This document shows, piece by piece, positions 31,197-39,802 of a stretch of 64,000 nt of DNA. Source of the stretch: Pseudomonas vanderleydeniana (lineage in GTDB: Bacteria > Pseudomonadota > Gammaproteobacteria > Pseudomonadales > Pseudomonadaceae); assembly GCF_014268755.2 (NCBI RefSeq), contig NZ_CP077093.1:1786001-1850000 (forward strand). Reading direction: 5' to 3'. A program made the translations under genes and the position numbers. The notes under the pieces were generated by a model that saw only the letters and a program-made list of their open reading frames with translations, had not been told where the DNA came from and searched no databases. Numbering within the stretch: the first letter of the stretch is position 1; each line of letters begins with the position of its first letter.

Positions 31197-32648
31197 TCAG
31201 ACCATTGGGTCACCGACATGCAGGATCTTCATGCCGTTGGTGCCACCGATGGTGTGGTAGCTGTCGCCCTTGGTCAGGATCACCCAGTCGCCTTGCTCGA
31301 CCACGCCACGCTTGAGCAGCTCGTCGACCGCAGCCTGGCTGACCTGCTCGGGCGGCAACGAGGCCGGATCGAACGGTACGGTGTAGACGCCACGGAACAG
31401 CGCCGCGCGGGCCTGGGTTTCACGGTGCGGGGAGAACGCGTAGATCGGTACGGACGAACGGATCCGCGACATGATCAACGGCGTGTAGCCGCTTTCGGTC
31501 AGGGCGATGATCGCCTTGACGCCCGGGAAGTGGTTGGCGGTGTACATGGCCGCCAGCGCGATGCTCTGGTCGCAGCGCTCGAAGACCTTGCCGATACGAT
31601 GGCTGGAGGTCTTGCTGGTCGGGTGCTTCTCGGCACCGGCACAGATGCGCGCCATGGCCTCTACCGCTTCGAGCGGGTAGGCACCGGCAGCACTCTCGGC
31701 CGACAGCATGACGGCGTCGGTGTAGTCCAGCACGGCGTTGGAGACGTCGGACACTTCGGCGCGGGTCGGCATCGGGTTCTGGATCATCGACTCCATCATC
31801 TGGGTCGCGACGATCACCGCCTTGTTGTGGCGGCGTGCGTGCAGGATGATCTTCTTCTGGATACCCACCAGCTCGGCATCGCCGATTTCCACGCCGAGGT
31901 CGCCACGGGCAACCATGACCGCGTCGCTGGCCTGGATCAGGCCGTCGAGGGTCTCGTCGTCAGCCACGGCTTCGGCGCGCTCGATCTTCGCCACCAGCCA
32001 GGCGGTACCACCGGCTTCGTCGCGCAGTTTGCGGGCGTATTCCATGTCGGCGGCGTCACGGGGGAAGGACACCGCGAGGTAGTCCACTTCCATTTCGGCA
32101 GCCAGCTTGATGTCGGCCTTGTCCTTGTCGGTCAGGGCCGGGGCGGTCAGGCCGCCGCCGCGACGGTTGATGCCCTTGTGGTCCGACAGCGGGCCGCCCA
32201 CGGTGACGATGCAACGCAGCTCGGTCTCGGTGGCGGTGTCGACGCGCATGACCACGCGACCGTCGTCGAGCAGCAGTTCGTCGCCCACGCCGCAGTCCTT
32301 GACCAGGTCCGGGTAGTCGATGCCGACGACCTGCTGGTTGCCTTCGGTCAGCGGATGGCTGGTGGAGAAGGTGAAGTGGTCACCGATCTTGAGTTCGATA
32401 CGCTTGTTGGCGAATTTGGCGATACGGATCTTGGGACCCTGCAGGTCACCCAGGAGCGCGACGAAGCGCCCATGCTTGGCAGCGAGGTCGCGCACCAGCT
32501 TGGCGCGAGCCTTGTGCTCGTCGGGGGTGCCGTGGGAGAAGTTCAGGCGGGCGACGTCCAGGCCAGCCAGAATCAGCTGTTCCAGAACTTCCGGCGAGTT
32601 GCTGGCCGGGCCCAGTGTGGCGACGATTTTTGTACGACGAACGGACAT
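31197..32648 (-). CDS. pykA: pyruvate kinase
   Basis: This 483-residue glycolytic enzyme converts phosphoenolpyruvate and ADP to pyruvate and ATP. The N-terminus 'RRTKIVATLGPASNSPEVLE' and the active-site segment 'IMVARGDLGVEIG' (about 243-255) are diagnostic. 'MLSAESAAGAYPLEAV' contains the expected metal and substrate residues. The size and style fit the type II (PykA, AMP-activated) enzyme. The position next to enoyl-CoA hydratase and fumarase matches other pseudomonads. ATG 32648 follows AGGAGTCTCTGC. It is transcribed alone from the divergent gap shared with the small lipoprotein gene. Confidence 0.95.
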   Translation of the reverse strand: MSVRRTKIVATLGPASNSPEVLEQLILAGLDVARLNFSHGTPDEHKARAKLVRDLAAKHGRFVALLGDLQGPKIRIAKFANKRIELKIGDHFTFSTSHPLTEGNQQVVGIDYPDLVKDCGVGDELLLDDGRVVMRVDTATETELRCIVTVGGPLSDHKGINRRGGGLTAPALTDKDKADIKLAAEMEVDYLAVSFPRDAADMEYARKLRDEAGGTAWLVAKIERAEAVADDETLDGLIQASDAVMVARGDLGVEIGDAELVGIQKKIILHARRHNKAVIVATQMMESMIQNPMPTRAEVSDVSNAVLDYTDAVMLSAESAAGAYPLEAVEAMARICAGAEKHPTSKTSSHRIGKVFERCDQSIALAAMYTANHFPGVKAIIALTESGYTPLIMSRIRSSVPIYAFSPHRETQARAALFRGVYTVPFDPASLPPEQVSQAAVDELLKRGVVEQGDWVILTKGDSYHTIGGTNGMKILHVGDPMV

Positions 32649-32821
32649 GCAGAGACTCCTGAGTTCAAGCGCAACAAGAGGCTACTATGGTCCCGTGCTG
32701 TAGTCATTGTTCATTTGCACTACTTTTCAGCGAAGAAGTTTTTTTCGGATATGTTGTTTGGTGAACATGCTGAAGATTTTCGCCAAGGGGTCGATATACT
32801 GCCAAGAACAGGAGATACCCC

Positions 32822-33196
32822 ATGCGCATTTTGCTCGTTTTAGCCTTGGCGGCCAGTGTCGTCGGCTGCACCCGCTGGTCGATGAACAGCCACCTGAACA
32901 ATGCCTATCGGTCCTACGACCGTGGCAACTGTGAAGACGTGATGCTGCAGTTGTCCCAGGTCGATCGCGAGAGCCGCACCCGGCAGTATGTGCAGCCGGA
33001 AGTCTCGATGCTGCGCGGCCAGTGCCTGGAACGCCAGAAACTGTTCGTCGATGCGGTGCAGACCTATCGCTTCATCATTACCCAGTACCCGTACAGCGAG
33101 TATGCGTACCGCGCCCAGGCTCGCCTGGAAACCTTGCGCCAGCTGGGGCACACCGATGCCGCCGTACCGGCGCAACCACGTCCCGCCCCGTTGTGA
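32822..33196 (+). CDS. small TPR-like lipoprotein
   Basis: This 124-residue protein starts with a lipoprotein signal ending in a lipobox ('LALAASVVGC', lipidated Cys16). The mature part is helical, with two TPR-like repeats ('NAYRSYDRGNCEDVMLQLSQ' and 'YRFIITQYPYSEYAYRAQAR'). The C-terminus is proline- and alanine-rich. Arg/Thr after the cysteine rather than Asp suggests transport to the outer membrane. The partner is unknown. ATG 32822 follows AGGAGATACCC. It is divergent from pyruvate kinase. Confidence 0.8.
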   Translation: MRILLVLALAASVVGCTRWSMNSHLNNAYRSYDRGNCEDVMLQLSQVDRESRTRQYVQPEVSMLRGQCLERQKLFVDAVQTYRFIITQYPYSEYAYRAQARLETLRQLGHTDAAVPAQPRPAPL

Positions 33197-33251
33197 TGAC
33201 AGGTGAAATATGAACTGGCTCTCTGCCAGCTTTCAGCTAAAGTTCGGAGGT

Positions 33252-33291
33252 ATGGTTTCAGTTTTATCAATTCATTTGAGTTGAAAACCAT
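33252..33291. other. inverted repeat upstream of the PilZ gene
   Basis: ATGGTTTCAG and TTGAAAACCAT pair imperfectly around an AT-rich 20-base loop in the 225-base gap between the lipoprotein and PilZ genes. There is no T-tract in the usual place, so a terminator is not certain. Confidence 0.35.
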
Positions 33292-33421
33292 GGCTCGGTA
33301 GAGGTTCGCGACGCAGCGAGTGGCTGTCGTCGCGCCGAGGCCAAGGGAGAGCGGGTCGTTCGGCCCTGCTCCGAAGCACTAGCGCGACCATGCTGAATGG
33401 TCTTGTATAGCGATTATCAAC

Positions 33422-33781
33422 ATGCCTAACGAGCGTCGAATCGAGCGGCACCAGTTGCCGTACTTCCTCAGGGTGTTCAACCGCTTCACCGACCAGCCCA
33501 TTGGCTATCTGGGCAACGTCTCCGACAAGGGGCTGATGTTGATCAGCCAGTTGCCGTTGTTGGTCAATGCGGACTTTGAACTGCAACTGAAACTTCCCGG
33601 TCCCGACGACACGGTTCAACTCATCGACCTGAATGCCCGTTGCCTGTGGTCACATGAAGAGGCGATGCCCTGTTACTACGACTCCGGTTTCGTCCTGAAT
33701 GCCCCCCCCGAGGCGTATTACAAACTGGTGGAGGCGCTGCAGCACTACTTCAGTTTCTACCCGTTGGAGGCCTCGGCCTAG
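33422..33781 (+). CDS. PilZ-domain protein, c-di-GMP receptor
   Basis: This 119-residue single-domain protein carries both c-di-GMP-binding PilZ motifs: RxxxR as 'RRIER' at the N-terminus and NxSxxG as 'GNVSDKGLML' about 30 residues later. It should bind c-di-GMP and act as a small cytoplasmic adaptor. It lies 4 kb from a diguanylate cyclase but there is no direct link. The start at 33422 has no strong ribosome binding site; the alternative would remove the RxxxR motif. Its stop is 4 bases from the convergent DUF58 stop. Confidence 0.88.
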   Translation: MPNERRIERHQLPYFLRVFNRFTDQPIGYLGNVSDKGLMLISQLPLLVNADFELQLKLPGPDDTVQLIDLNARCLWSHEEAMPCYYDSGFVLNAPPEAYYKLVEALQHYFSFYPLEASA

Positions 33782-33784
33782 GGT

Positions 33785-35116
33785 TCAGAGAGTCCCCGCT
33801 TTCTTCCAGCTCAGGTAGCGGCTGACCAGTTCGGCGCCGAGTTCGCCCGGGCGAGCGTCGAGCACCGGGACGCCATGGGCGTTCAGCCGTTCGTGCAGGT
33901 TGGCGCGGGCATTGAGGTAGTCGACCGTGCCACAGTAGGCGAGTGCTTCGCCCAGGGTCTGCACCGGGGCCTGGCACAACTGGTCGAGGATCTCCTCGCG
34001 CAGGCTGGCCACCAGCACCCGGTGCTGGCGGCCCAGGCGCTTGACCGCCGTCAGCAGTTCCTCGTCGTCCTCATCCCGCAGATTGGTGACCAGTACCACC
34101 AGGGCGCGGCGTTTCTGCCGGGCCAGGACCTGGCTGACTGCAGCCTGGTAGTCCGCCGGCTGCTGGCTGCTGTCCAGGTCGTAGACGGTATTGAGCAGCA
34201 GGTTGAGCTGGCCCTGGCCCTTGACGGGTGCGAGGAAGCGCGGCCGCTCTCCAGCAAAGGTGCTCAGGCCCACGGCGTCGCCTTGGCGCAAGGCGACATA
34301 GCTGAGCAGCAGGCAGGCATTGAGGGCGTGGTCGAAATGCGCCAGTTCGCCGTCCTGGCTGCGCATCCGCCGTCCGCAATCGAGCATGAAGATGATCTGC
34401 TGGTCGCGTTCATCCTGGTATTCGCGGGCAATCGGCGTGCGTTGCCGGGCGGTGGCCTTCCAGTCGATCTGGCGCAGGCTGTCGCCTTCGCGAAACTCGC
34501 GCAGCTGGTTGAATTCCAGCCCCAGGCCGCGACGCTGGCGTTGTCGGACCCCGAGCTGGCTGAGCCAGTTGTCCACGGCCAGCAGGCGGGCACCGTAGAG
34601 GCGGGCGAAGTCCGGGTAGACCCGGGTGGCGTCGGCGAGTGCCAGGTAGCGTCGCCCGGACCAGAGCCCCAGCGGGCTTGGCAGTTCGATCTCGCAACGT
34701 TCGAAGGTGAAGTGCCCGCGGCGGATGGGGCGTACGCGGTAGCCCAGTTCGCCTTTTTCCCCGGGCCGCAGGACGATGGACTGCGGCAGGTGTTCGAAGC
34801 CCAGGCCCTCGGGGACATGGTCGAAAACCCGCAGTCGCAGTTCCTCGGGGTAGTCGTGCTGCAACTCGAGGCGGATTTCCCCCCAGCGGCCCAGTGCCAG
34901 GCTGCCGGGCACCTGGCGCTGCAGCCTGGGTGACGGCAGGCGCCGCAACCGGGCCGCGTCCAGCAGGGCCAGCAACGACAGGGCGAGCAGCAGCCCCCAG
35001 CCAATCGAGTCGAGGTTGTCGGGCAACTCGACGTCGAGTGCCTTGAGCGTGCCGAGCAGGACCCCGAGTCCGAACAGGATACCCAGCCAGGTCAGCAGCA
35101 GCCGTGACGGTTTCAT
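33785..35116 (-). CDS. DUF58 domain protein of the MoxR operon
   Basis: This 443-residue protein has two N-terminal membrane helices (about 8-27 and 40-60), then a beta-rich region and the DUF58 segment 'LREFREGDSLRQIDWKATAR' (about 206-225). A von Willebrand factor A-like fold follows ('IIFMLDCGRRMRS'). DUF58 proteins are coded with MoxR ATPases and are thought to be folding or assembly clients or adaptors. Here it is the fourth member after RDD, SpoIIM, DUF4129, DUF4350 and MoxR, 13 bases from the MoxR stop. The overall operon function is unknown. Confidence 0.87.
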   Translation of the reverse strand: MKPSRLLLTWLGILFGLGVLLGTLKALDVELPDNLDSIGWGLLLALSLLALLDAARLRRLPSPRLQRQVPGSLALGRWGEIRLELQHDYPEELRLRVFDHVPEGLGFEHLPQSIVLRPGEKGELGYRVRPIRRGHFTFERCEIELPSPLGLWSGRRYLALADATRVYPDFARLYGARLLAVDNWLSQLGVRQRQRRGLGLEFNQLREFREGDSLRQIDWKATARQRTPIAREYQDERDQQIIFMLDCGRRMRSQDGELAHFDHALNACLLLSYVALRQGDAVGLSTFAGERPRFLAPVKGQGQLNLLLNTVYDLDSSQQPADYQAAVSQVLARQKRRALVVLVTNLRDEDDEELLTAVKRLGRQHRVLVASLREEILDQLCQAPVQTLGEALAYCGTVDYLNARANLHERLNAHGVPVLDARPGELGAELVSRYLSWKKAGTL

Positions 35117-35129
35117 CGCGAAGGCCTGC

Positions 35130-36146
35130 TCACAGGCGTGGCGCCGGGACCTGGTCGAGCAGTTGCCGCAGCACCTGCTCGACCGACAGGCCTTCTATGT
35201 CCAGTTCCGGTGCGAGGCGCACGCGGTGGCGCAACACGGCCAGTGCACAGCCTTTCACGTCATCCGGGATCACGAACTCGCCGCCACGCAACAGTGCCCG
35301 GGCACGGGCGCCGCGTACCAGGGCGATCGAGGCCCGGGGGCCGGCGCCGAGGGTCAGGCCGGGCCAGCTGCGGGTGGCCCGGGCCAGGCGCACGGCATAG
35401 TCGAGGACCTGTTCGTCCAGGGGCAGGTCACCGGCGATACGTTGTACCACCAGTACATCCTTGGCTTGCAGCACGGTGCGCAACGGCTGGACGTCGAGCA
35501 TGTCGGCCCGGGTCGAGCGGGTGACCTGGCGGACCATCTCCAGCTCTTGCGTGGCGTCGGGGTAGTCCATGCGCAGCTTGAGCATGAAGCGGTCCAGCTC
35601 GGCCTCGGGCAGTGGGTAGGTCCCTTCCTGTTCGATCGGGTTCTGCGTCGCCAGGACCATGAACGGCTGGGCGATGGGCAGGGCACGTCCCTCCAGGGTG
35701 ACCTGGCGTTCCTGCATGGCTTCGAGCAGCGCCGCCTGGGTCTTGGCCGGGGCCCGGTTGATCTCGTCCGCCAGCAGCAGGTTGGTGAACAACGGCCCCT
35801 TGCGCAGCTTGAACTGCTCGGTCTGCAGGTCGTAGACGGCATGGCCGGTGACATCGCTGGGCATCAGGTCCGGGGTGAACTGGATGCGGGCGAATTCGCC
35901 GCCGAAGCAGCGGGCCAAGGCGCGGACCAGCAGGGTCTTGCCGAGCCCCGGCACGCCTTCGAGCAGCACATGGCCACCGGCGATCAGTGCCGTGAGCACA
36001 TCGTCGATCACCGCGTCCTGGCCGATCAGGGCCTTTTGCAACTCATGGCGCACGGACTGGACCAGTTGGCTGGCCCGGTGCCGCTGCTGCAGGGCATGGG
36101 CTTCTGGATCGACCGGCGTCGACGGTTCCATGGGTTGTTCGCTCAT
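35130..36146 (-). CDS. MoxR-family AAA+ ATPase
   Basis: This 338-residue AAA+ ATPase has Walker A 'GVPGLGKTLL' (about 63-72), Walker B 'LLADEINRA' (about 126-134), sensor 1 in 'VLATQNPIEQEGTYPL' and the C-terminal lid. MoxR proteins act as chaperone-like ATPases that mature or activate a partner, often one with a von Willebrand-type domain such as the DUF58 protein next to it. ATG 36146 overlaps the stop of the DUF4350 gene by 4 bases. The longer open frame upstream lies inside that gene and is not used. Confidence 0.92.
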   Translation of the reverse strand: MSEQPMEPSTPVDPEAHALQQRHRASQLVQSVRHELQKALIGQDAVIDDVLTALIAGGHVLLEGVPGLGKTLLVRALARCFGGEFARIQFTPDLMPSDVTGHAVYDLQTEQFKLRKGPLFTNLLLADEINRAPAKTQAALLEAMQERQVTLEGRALPIAQPFMVLATQNPIEQEGTYPLPEAELDRFMLKLRMDYPDATQELEMVRQVTRSTRADMLDVQPLRTVLQAKDVLVVQRIAGDLPLDEQVLDYAVRLARATRSWPGLTLGAGPRASIALVRGARARALLRGGEFVIPDDVKGCALAVLRHRVRLAPELDIEGLSVEQVLRQLLDQVPAPRL

Positions 36147-37306
36147 AGGGCATTCCTGAGAGTTTGCAGGTGGGCGACCTGGCGGCTGAAGTCGGCGCTG
36201 GAAAGCCGCTGCTTCGGTCGCGGGCGCAAGGCCTGGCTGATGGCGCTGGTGGGTTGGCGGGTCAGGCGGGCGAGCACCTGCCACTGGTCGGCGACTGCCA
36301 ACCGTTCAAAACCGGGGTGACGCTGGCGAGCACGACGCAGGATGTCCTGTTGCAGGGCTCGTAGCAAAGCCTCCTGGCCGCTGCGGCGCAACAGGAAGTC
36401 GGCACTGGCACGCAGGTGTTCCTGCAACTGCCGGCGGGCTTTCGGTGCAGGCGCCTGCAGAGGGCCGTGGCGCAGGCCGACATGCCACAGCCACAGGGCG
36501 ATCAGCGCGGCGAGGGCTGCCAGCGCCTGGGGAAAGTAGCGCAGCAACAGGCTGAGCAGGCTGTCATGGGCCGTGTTGAACAGCAGGGTGACGGCGCTGT
36601 CCTGGCCCAGGTACCAGAGCAGCCAGGCGTTGTCGTAGCGACCGATATTGGCGTTGTTCCAGAGGTCGGCATCGGTCAGCACGGTGACCGAGCCCAGGCC
36701 GTAGTTCATCTGCATCAGATGGGTCGAGGTGGCACTGTTGGCCCAGGACTGCACCAGGTTCTTCGGGTCGGACAGATGGAAGGCGGTGTCGAAGCTGAAG
36801 TAGGCCGGTGCGTCTTCATCTTCCAGGTACATGCGGGTGAGTTTCGGGTAGTACGCGTCCTCGGGCTCCGGGCCGTCGCCCTTGAGGTTCCTGCTCAGGG
36901 ACTGGCGCAGTTGCACGCGGTCCAGCAACAGGTCGCCACTGCTCCCGCGTTTCGGGTCCCACAGGGCTTCGGCGACGAACAGCAGGCGCCCACCGGCACG
37001 TGCCCAATTGAGCAACTGGTCGGCCTGGCGCGGGGTCATGTCCGAGCGATCACCCAGCAGCATCAGGGTGTGATGGCGTGGTTCCAGCTCCGGCAGGATG
37101 CGCAGGTCGTTGGCATGGCTGACCGCCAGGCCACGTTGGCGCAGAAAGTTCTCTGCTGCCAGGTAGGGATAGGCGCGGGCCTCGGGCGAGGGGCCGTGAT
37201 CGATGACCTCCTCGTAGGATTCGGCCTGTTGAAAGACATACAGGCCCAGGGCGAGCAGCAGGCCTCCGACCAGCACGGTACCAAGTAGCCACGAGCGGCG
37301 CTTCAT
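36143..37306 (-). CDS. DUF4350 membrane protein
   Basis: This 387-residue protein has an N-terminal membrane helix (6-26) and a second near 275-293 ('LAALAALIALWLWHVGL'). Between them is a soluble domain with 'GPSPEARAYPYLAAENFLRQ' and a GATase-like segment 'LLFVAEALWDPKRG', the DUF4350 pattern. The C-terminal cytoplasmic part is helical and basic. It overlaps MoxR downstream and the DUF4129 gene upstream by 4 bases each, which indicates tight co-translation. Its role is not known beyond membership in this operon type. Confidence 0.85.
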   Translation of the reverse strand: MKRRSWLLGTVLVGGLLLALGLYVFQQAESYEEVIDHGPSPEARAYPYLAAENFLRQRGLAVSHANDLRILPELEPRHHTLMLLGDRSDMTPRQADQLLNWARAGGRLLFVAEALWDPKRGSSGDLLLDRVQLRQSLSRNLKGDGPEPEDAYYPKLTRMYLEDEDAPAYFSFDTAFHLSDPKNLVQSWANSATSTHLMQMNYGLGSVTVLTDADLWNNANIGRYDNAWLLWYLGQDSAVTLLFNTAHDSLLSLLLRYFPQALAALAALIALWLWHVGLRHGPLQAPAPKARRQLQEHLRASADFLLRRSGQEALLRALQQDILRRARQRHPGFERLAVADQWQVLARLTRQPTSAISQALRPRPKQRLSSADFSRQVAHLQTLRNAL

Positions 37307-38835
37307 GACTGCACCTGCGGGCCGAACAGCTCGCGCCAGCCGTTGCACAGTTCCCGTTGCAGGTGTGGCGGTGGCAGGCGATGGCCATAGGCGAGATTCT
37401 GCCAGTGGCTGGTGAGTTGCTGGCTGAAGACCTGGAGTGCCGGGTGTTGCAGCTGTGCGACCCGCGCCAGCACCTGGCCCTCGGTATCGGCATTCTTCAA
37501 CGGCAGTTGGAAATCATGCAGCAGGCGGCTCAGCAGGCCGCGATAGAGCAGGCTCATCGCTTCGCGTGGCTGGCTGGACCAAAGCGCTTCGGCGTCTGCC
37601 GCGATATCCTCGGGCAGGCTCTCGACCCCCAGGTCGAGCCCGAACAGTTGGGCGGGGGCCTTGGCGCGCGATCTGGACGGCTTGGTCGGGCGTCGGCTGA
37701 CGAAGGCCTGCAACCAGTCGCGGTAGCGCCAGGCCAGCCAGGCAATCAGGCTGAGTACGATGCCCCAGAGCAATATCGACAGGGCATCGGCGAGTCGACC
37801 GAAGGAATGGCTGTCGAGCAGGCCGAGAAGCCTCTGCAGCCAACCGGGAACAGCCTCGTGCTGTTGTTCGGCTGGCGCTTGTGCCAGGCGCCAGCGAGTG
37901 ATGGTTTCCCGGTTCTTGAACGGTGGTGCGTCGAGCAGTGTATTGATCGAGTTGTGCGCCTGCTGGCTGCTCAGCGGCTGTTGCAGCAGGCGCGGGCTAT
38001 CCGGTGCGGCAGGCTCGGCAGCCAGGCTCGGTGCCGGAACGCCGACCAGCAGCAGGCCGCCGATCATCAGGCCTGCCAGTACCGGGGCCAGGCGCTGGCG
38101 CAACTGGCGGAAGACCAGCTCGATGTCCCAGGCCTCCAGCACGGTGCGCCGGTTGAGGTAGAGACTGAAGCCGCAGGCGACATAGACCGGCTCCCAGGCG
38201 ATCAGGATCAGCGCGTAGAACAGGTTGGTCAGGTGCTCCAGCCACCACCAGTCGTACCGGGCGGCGAGCACCACCTTCTGCCAGTCCCAGTCGAGTTCGA
38301 CCTGGCGGGGCAGGAGCAGATAGAACAGCGCCATGCAGCCGATCCACAGCACGGTTTCCAGGTGGATGCCGATCAGCGTCAGCCAGCGAGCGCCACGGCC
38401 CGCCTGTGGCAGCAGGACCCGCAGGCGTTCCTGGCGGGCCTGCCCATCGAGCCCTTCGAGCTGCTGCACGGGCAGGGTGAAGCTGCGGCTCATGCTCAGG
38501 CGACGCCAGGTCAGGCTGGCCAGCAGTTGCGACTTGAGCAGGCGCGGCCAGGCCCGCAGGGCCTGTTTCAAACTCGGCGTATCGCCGAACAGGGCCCTGG
38601 ACAGGATGTGCAGTGGCAGGCGCTCAAAGGCGGGCTTCAACCACCAGAACAACAGCATGGCGATCGATGGGTGCTCCCAGAACAGCAGGCTCAGCAGCGC
38701 AAAGGCCGGCAGGGTGAGAATGGCCCAACTGCTCATCAACAGGTTGCGGTGCTGTCGCGCGAGCAGGATGCCCAGGTCCATGGCCTCCCAGGTGCTGCGC
38801 GGGCGGATCGCGACGCTGGCGTCAGTCAGGCGCAT
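37303..38835 (-). CDS. DUF4129 multi-pass membrane protein
   Basis: This 510-residue protein has several hydrophobic segments (about 30-75, 150-180, 205-235, 260-285 and 352-370). It ends with the DUF4129 cytoplasmic domain ('REAMSLLYRGLLSRLLHDFQ'). A long periplasmic loop lies around 286-350. ATG 38835 was chosen; it overlaps the SpoIIM-like gene by 14 bases. DUF4129 proteins often resemble the C-terminus of bacterial transglutaminase-like proteins and are co-encoded with DUF58/MoxR. No catalytic domain was recognised. Confidence 0.82.
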   Translation of the reverse strand: MRLTDASVAIRPRSTWEAMDLGILLARQHRNLLMSSWAILTLPAFALLSLLFWEHPSIAMLLFWWLKPAFERLPLHILSRALFGDTPSLKQALRAWPRLLKSQLLASLTWRRLSMSRSFTLPVQQLEGLDGQARQERLRVLLPQAGRGARWLTLIGIHLETVLWIGCMALFYLLLPRQVELDWDWQKVVLAARYDWWWLEHLTNLFYALILIAWEPVYVACGFSLYLNRRTVLEAWDIELVFRQLRQRLAPVLAGLMIGGLLLVGVPAPSLAAEPAAPDSPRLLQQPLSSQQAHNSINTLLDAPPFKNRETITRWRLAQAPAEQQHEAVPGWLQRLLGLLDSHSFGRLADALSILLWGIVLSLIAWLAWRYRDWLQAFVSRRPTKPSRSRAKAPAQLFGLDLGVESLPEDIAADAEALWSSQPREAMSLLYRGLLSRLLHDFQLPLKNADTEGQVLARVAQLQHPALQVFSQQLTSHWQNLAYGHRLPPPHLQRELCNGWRELFGPQVQS

Positions 38836-39802
38836 GCTGGCTCCGTCCGGCGAAGAGCAGGTAGCCAATCACCAGCAGCCACAGGCCACCGCCTACCAGG
38901 TATTTGACCAGGTTCGTCGGATGGGTCATGGATGACCAGTAGGCTTCGATGAAGGCGGCGATCAGCAGGAACAGAATGACGCCGGCGATCATCCGGATAC
39001 TGCTTTTCGCCGCCAGGCGCAGGGCTTCGCCCCGCGGCAGGCGGCCTGGCGCCACCAGTGACCAGCCCAGCTGCAGCCCGGCGGCACCGGCCAGCGCGAT
39101 GGCGGTCAGTTCGAAGGCGCCGTGGCCGATGACGAACGACCAGAAGGTCTGGCCGAAACCGATTTGCGTCAGGTGACCGGCCACCGCACCGATCGTCAGG
39201 CCGTTGAACAGCAGGAAAAACAGGCTGCCGAGGCCGAACAGCAGACCGCTGGCAAAGGTCTGGAAGGCGATGCCGATGTTGTTCATGATGTAGTAGCCGA
39301 ACATCGCCCAGTCCTCGCTGGAAGCGCGTGCGGCGGTACGGCCAAGCCGGCTGGAGTCCGGGTCGTACATGCTCTGCATGTCGGCGACCTGTTGCGGGCT
39401 GACGATGCTGTAGATCAGGTCGGGAAACAGGTAGACCAGGACCCCGGTGAGCAGCAGGCTGCCGAACAGCAACAGGCTGGCGGCGGCGACGAAGGGCCAT
39501 TGCTGGCGTACCAGGCGTGGGAAGTCCGCGAGAATGAACCCCAGCAACTGGCTGCCCAGTCGGCTGCGATGCCGGTAGAGCTGCTGGTGGCCGCGCAGGG
39601 CCAGTTGTTGCAGTGGGTCGACCAGGTGGCTGCTGTAGCCGCGTTCCTGGGCCATTGCCAGTTGATGGCACAACCGGCGGTAGGCTGCGGGAAACTCCGC
39701 GCTCGCCTCGGCCTTGGCCTTGCCGCGTTCAAGCTGTTCGAGCAGCTCGGCGAAACGTTGCCATTGCTGCTGGTGGCGGCTTTCGAAGAGACCCTGTTTC
39801 AT
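38822..39802 (-). CDS. stage II sporulation protein M family (DUF95) membrane protein
   Basis: This 326-residue inner-membrane protein has a helical cytoplasmic N-terminus (1-100) and about six membrane segments from 103 to 318. It shows the SpoIIM/DUF95 signature region 'MNNIGIAFQTFASGLLFGLG' followed by 'GHGAFELTAIALAGAAGLQL'. In Bacillus SpoIIM supports a peptidoglycan-remodelling complex; in Gram-negatives the role is open. The gene overlaps the RDD gene by 4 bases and DUF4129 by 14. Confidence 0.87.
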   Translation of the reverse strand: MKQGLFESRHQQQWQRFAELLEQLERGKAKAEASAEFPAAYRRLCHQLAMAQERGYSSHLVDPLQQLALRGHQQLYRHRSRLGSQLLGFILADFPRLVRQQWPFVAAASLLLFGSLLLTGVLVYLFPDLIYSIVSPQQVADMQSMYDPDSSRLGRTAARASSEDWAMFGYYIMNNIGIAFQTFASGLLFGLGSLFFLLFNGLTIGAVAGHLTQIGFGQTFWSFVIGHGAFELTAIALAGAAGLQLGWSLVAPGRLPRGEALRLAAKSSIRMIAGVILFLLIAAFIEAYWSSMTHPTNLVKYLVGGGLWLLVIGYLLFAGRSQHAPD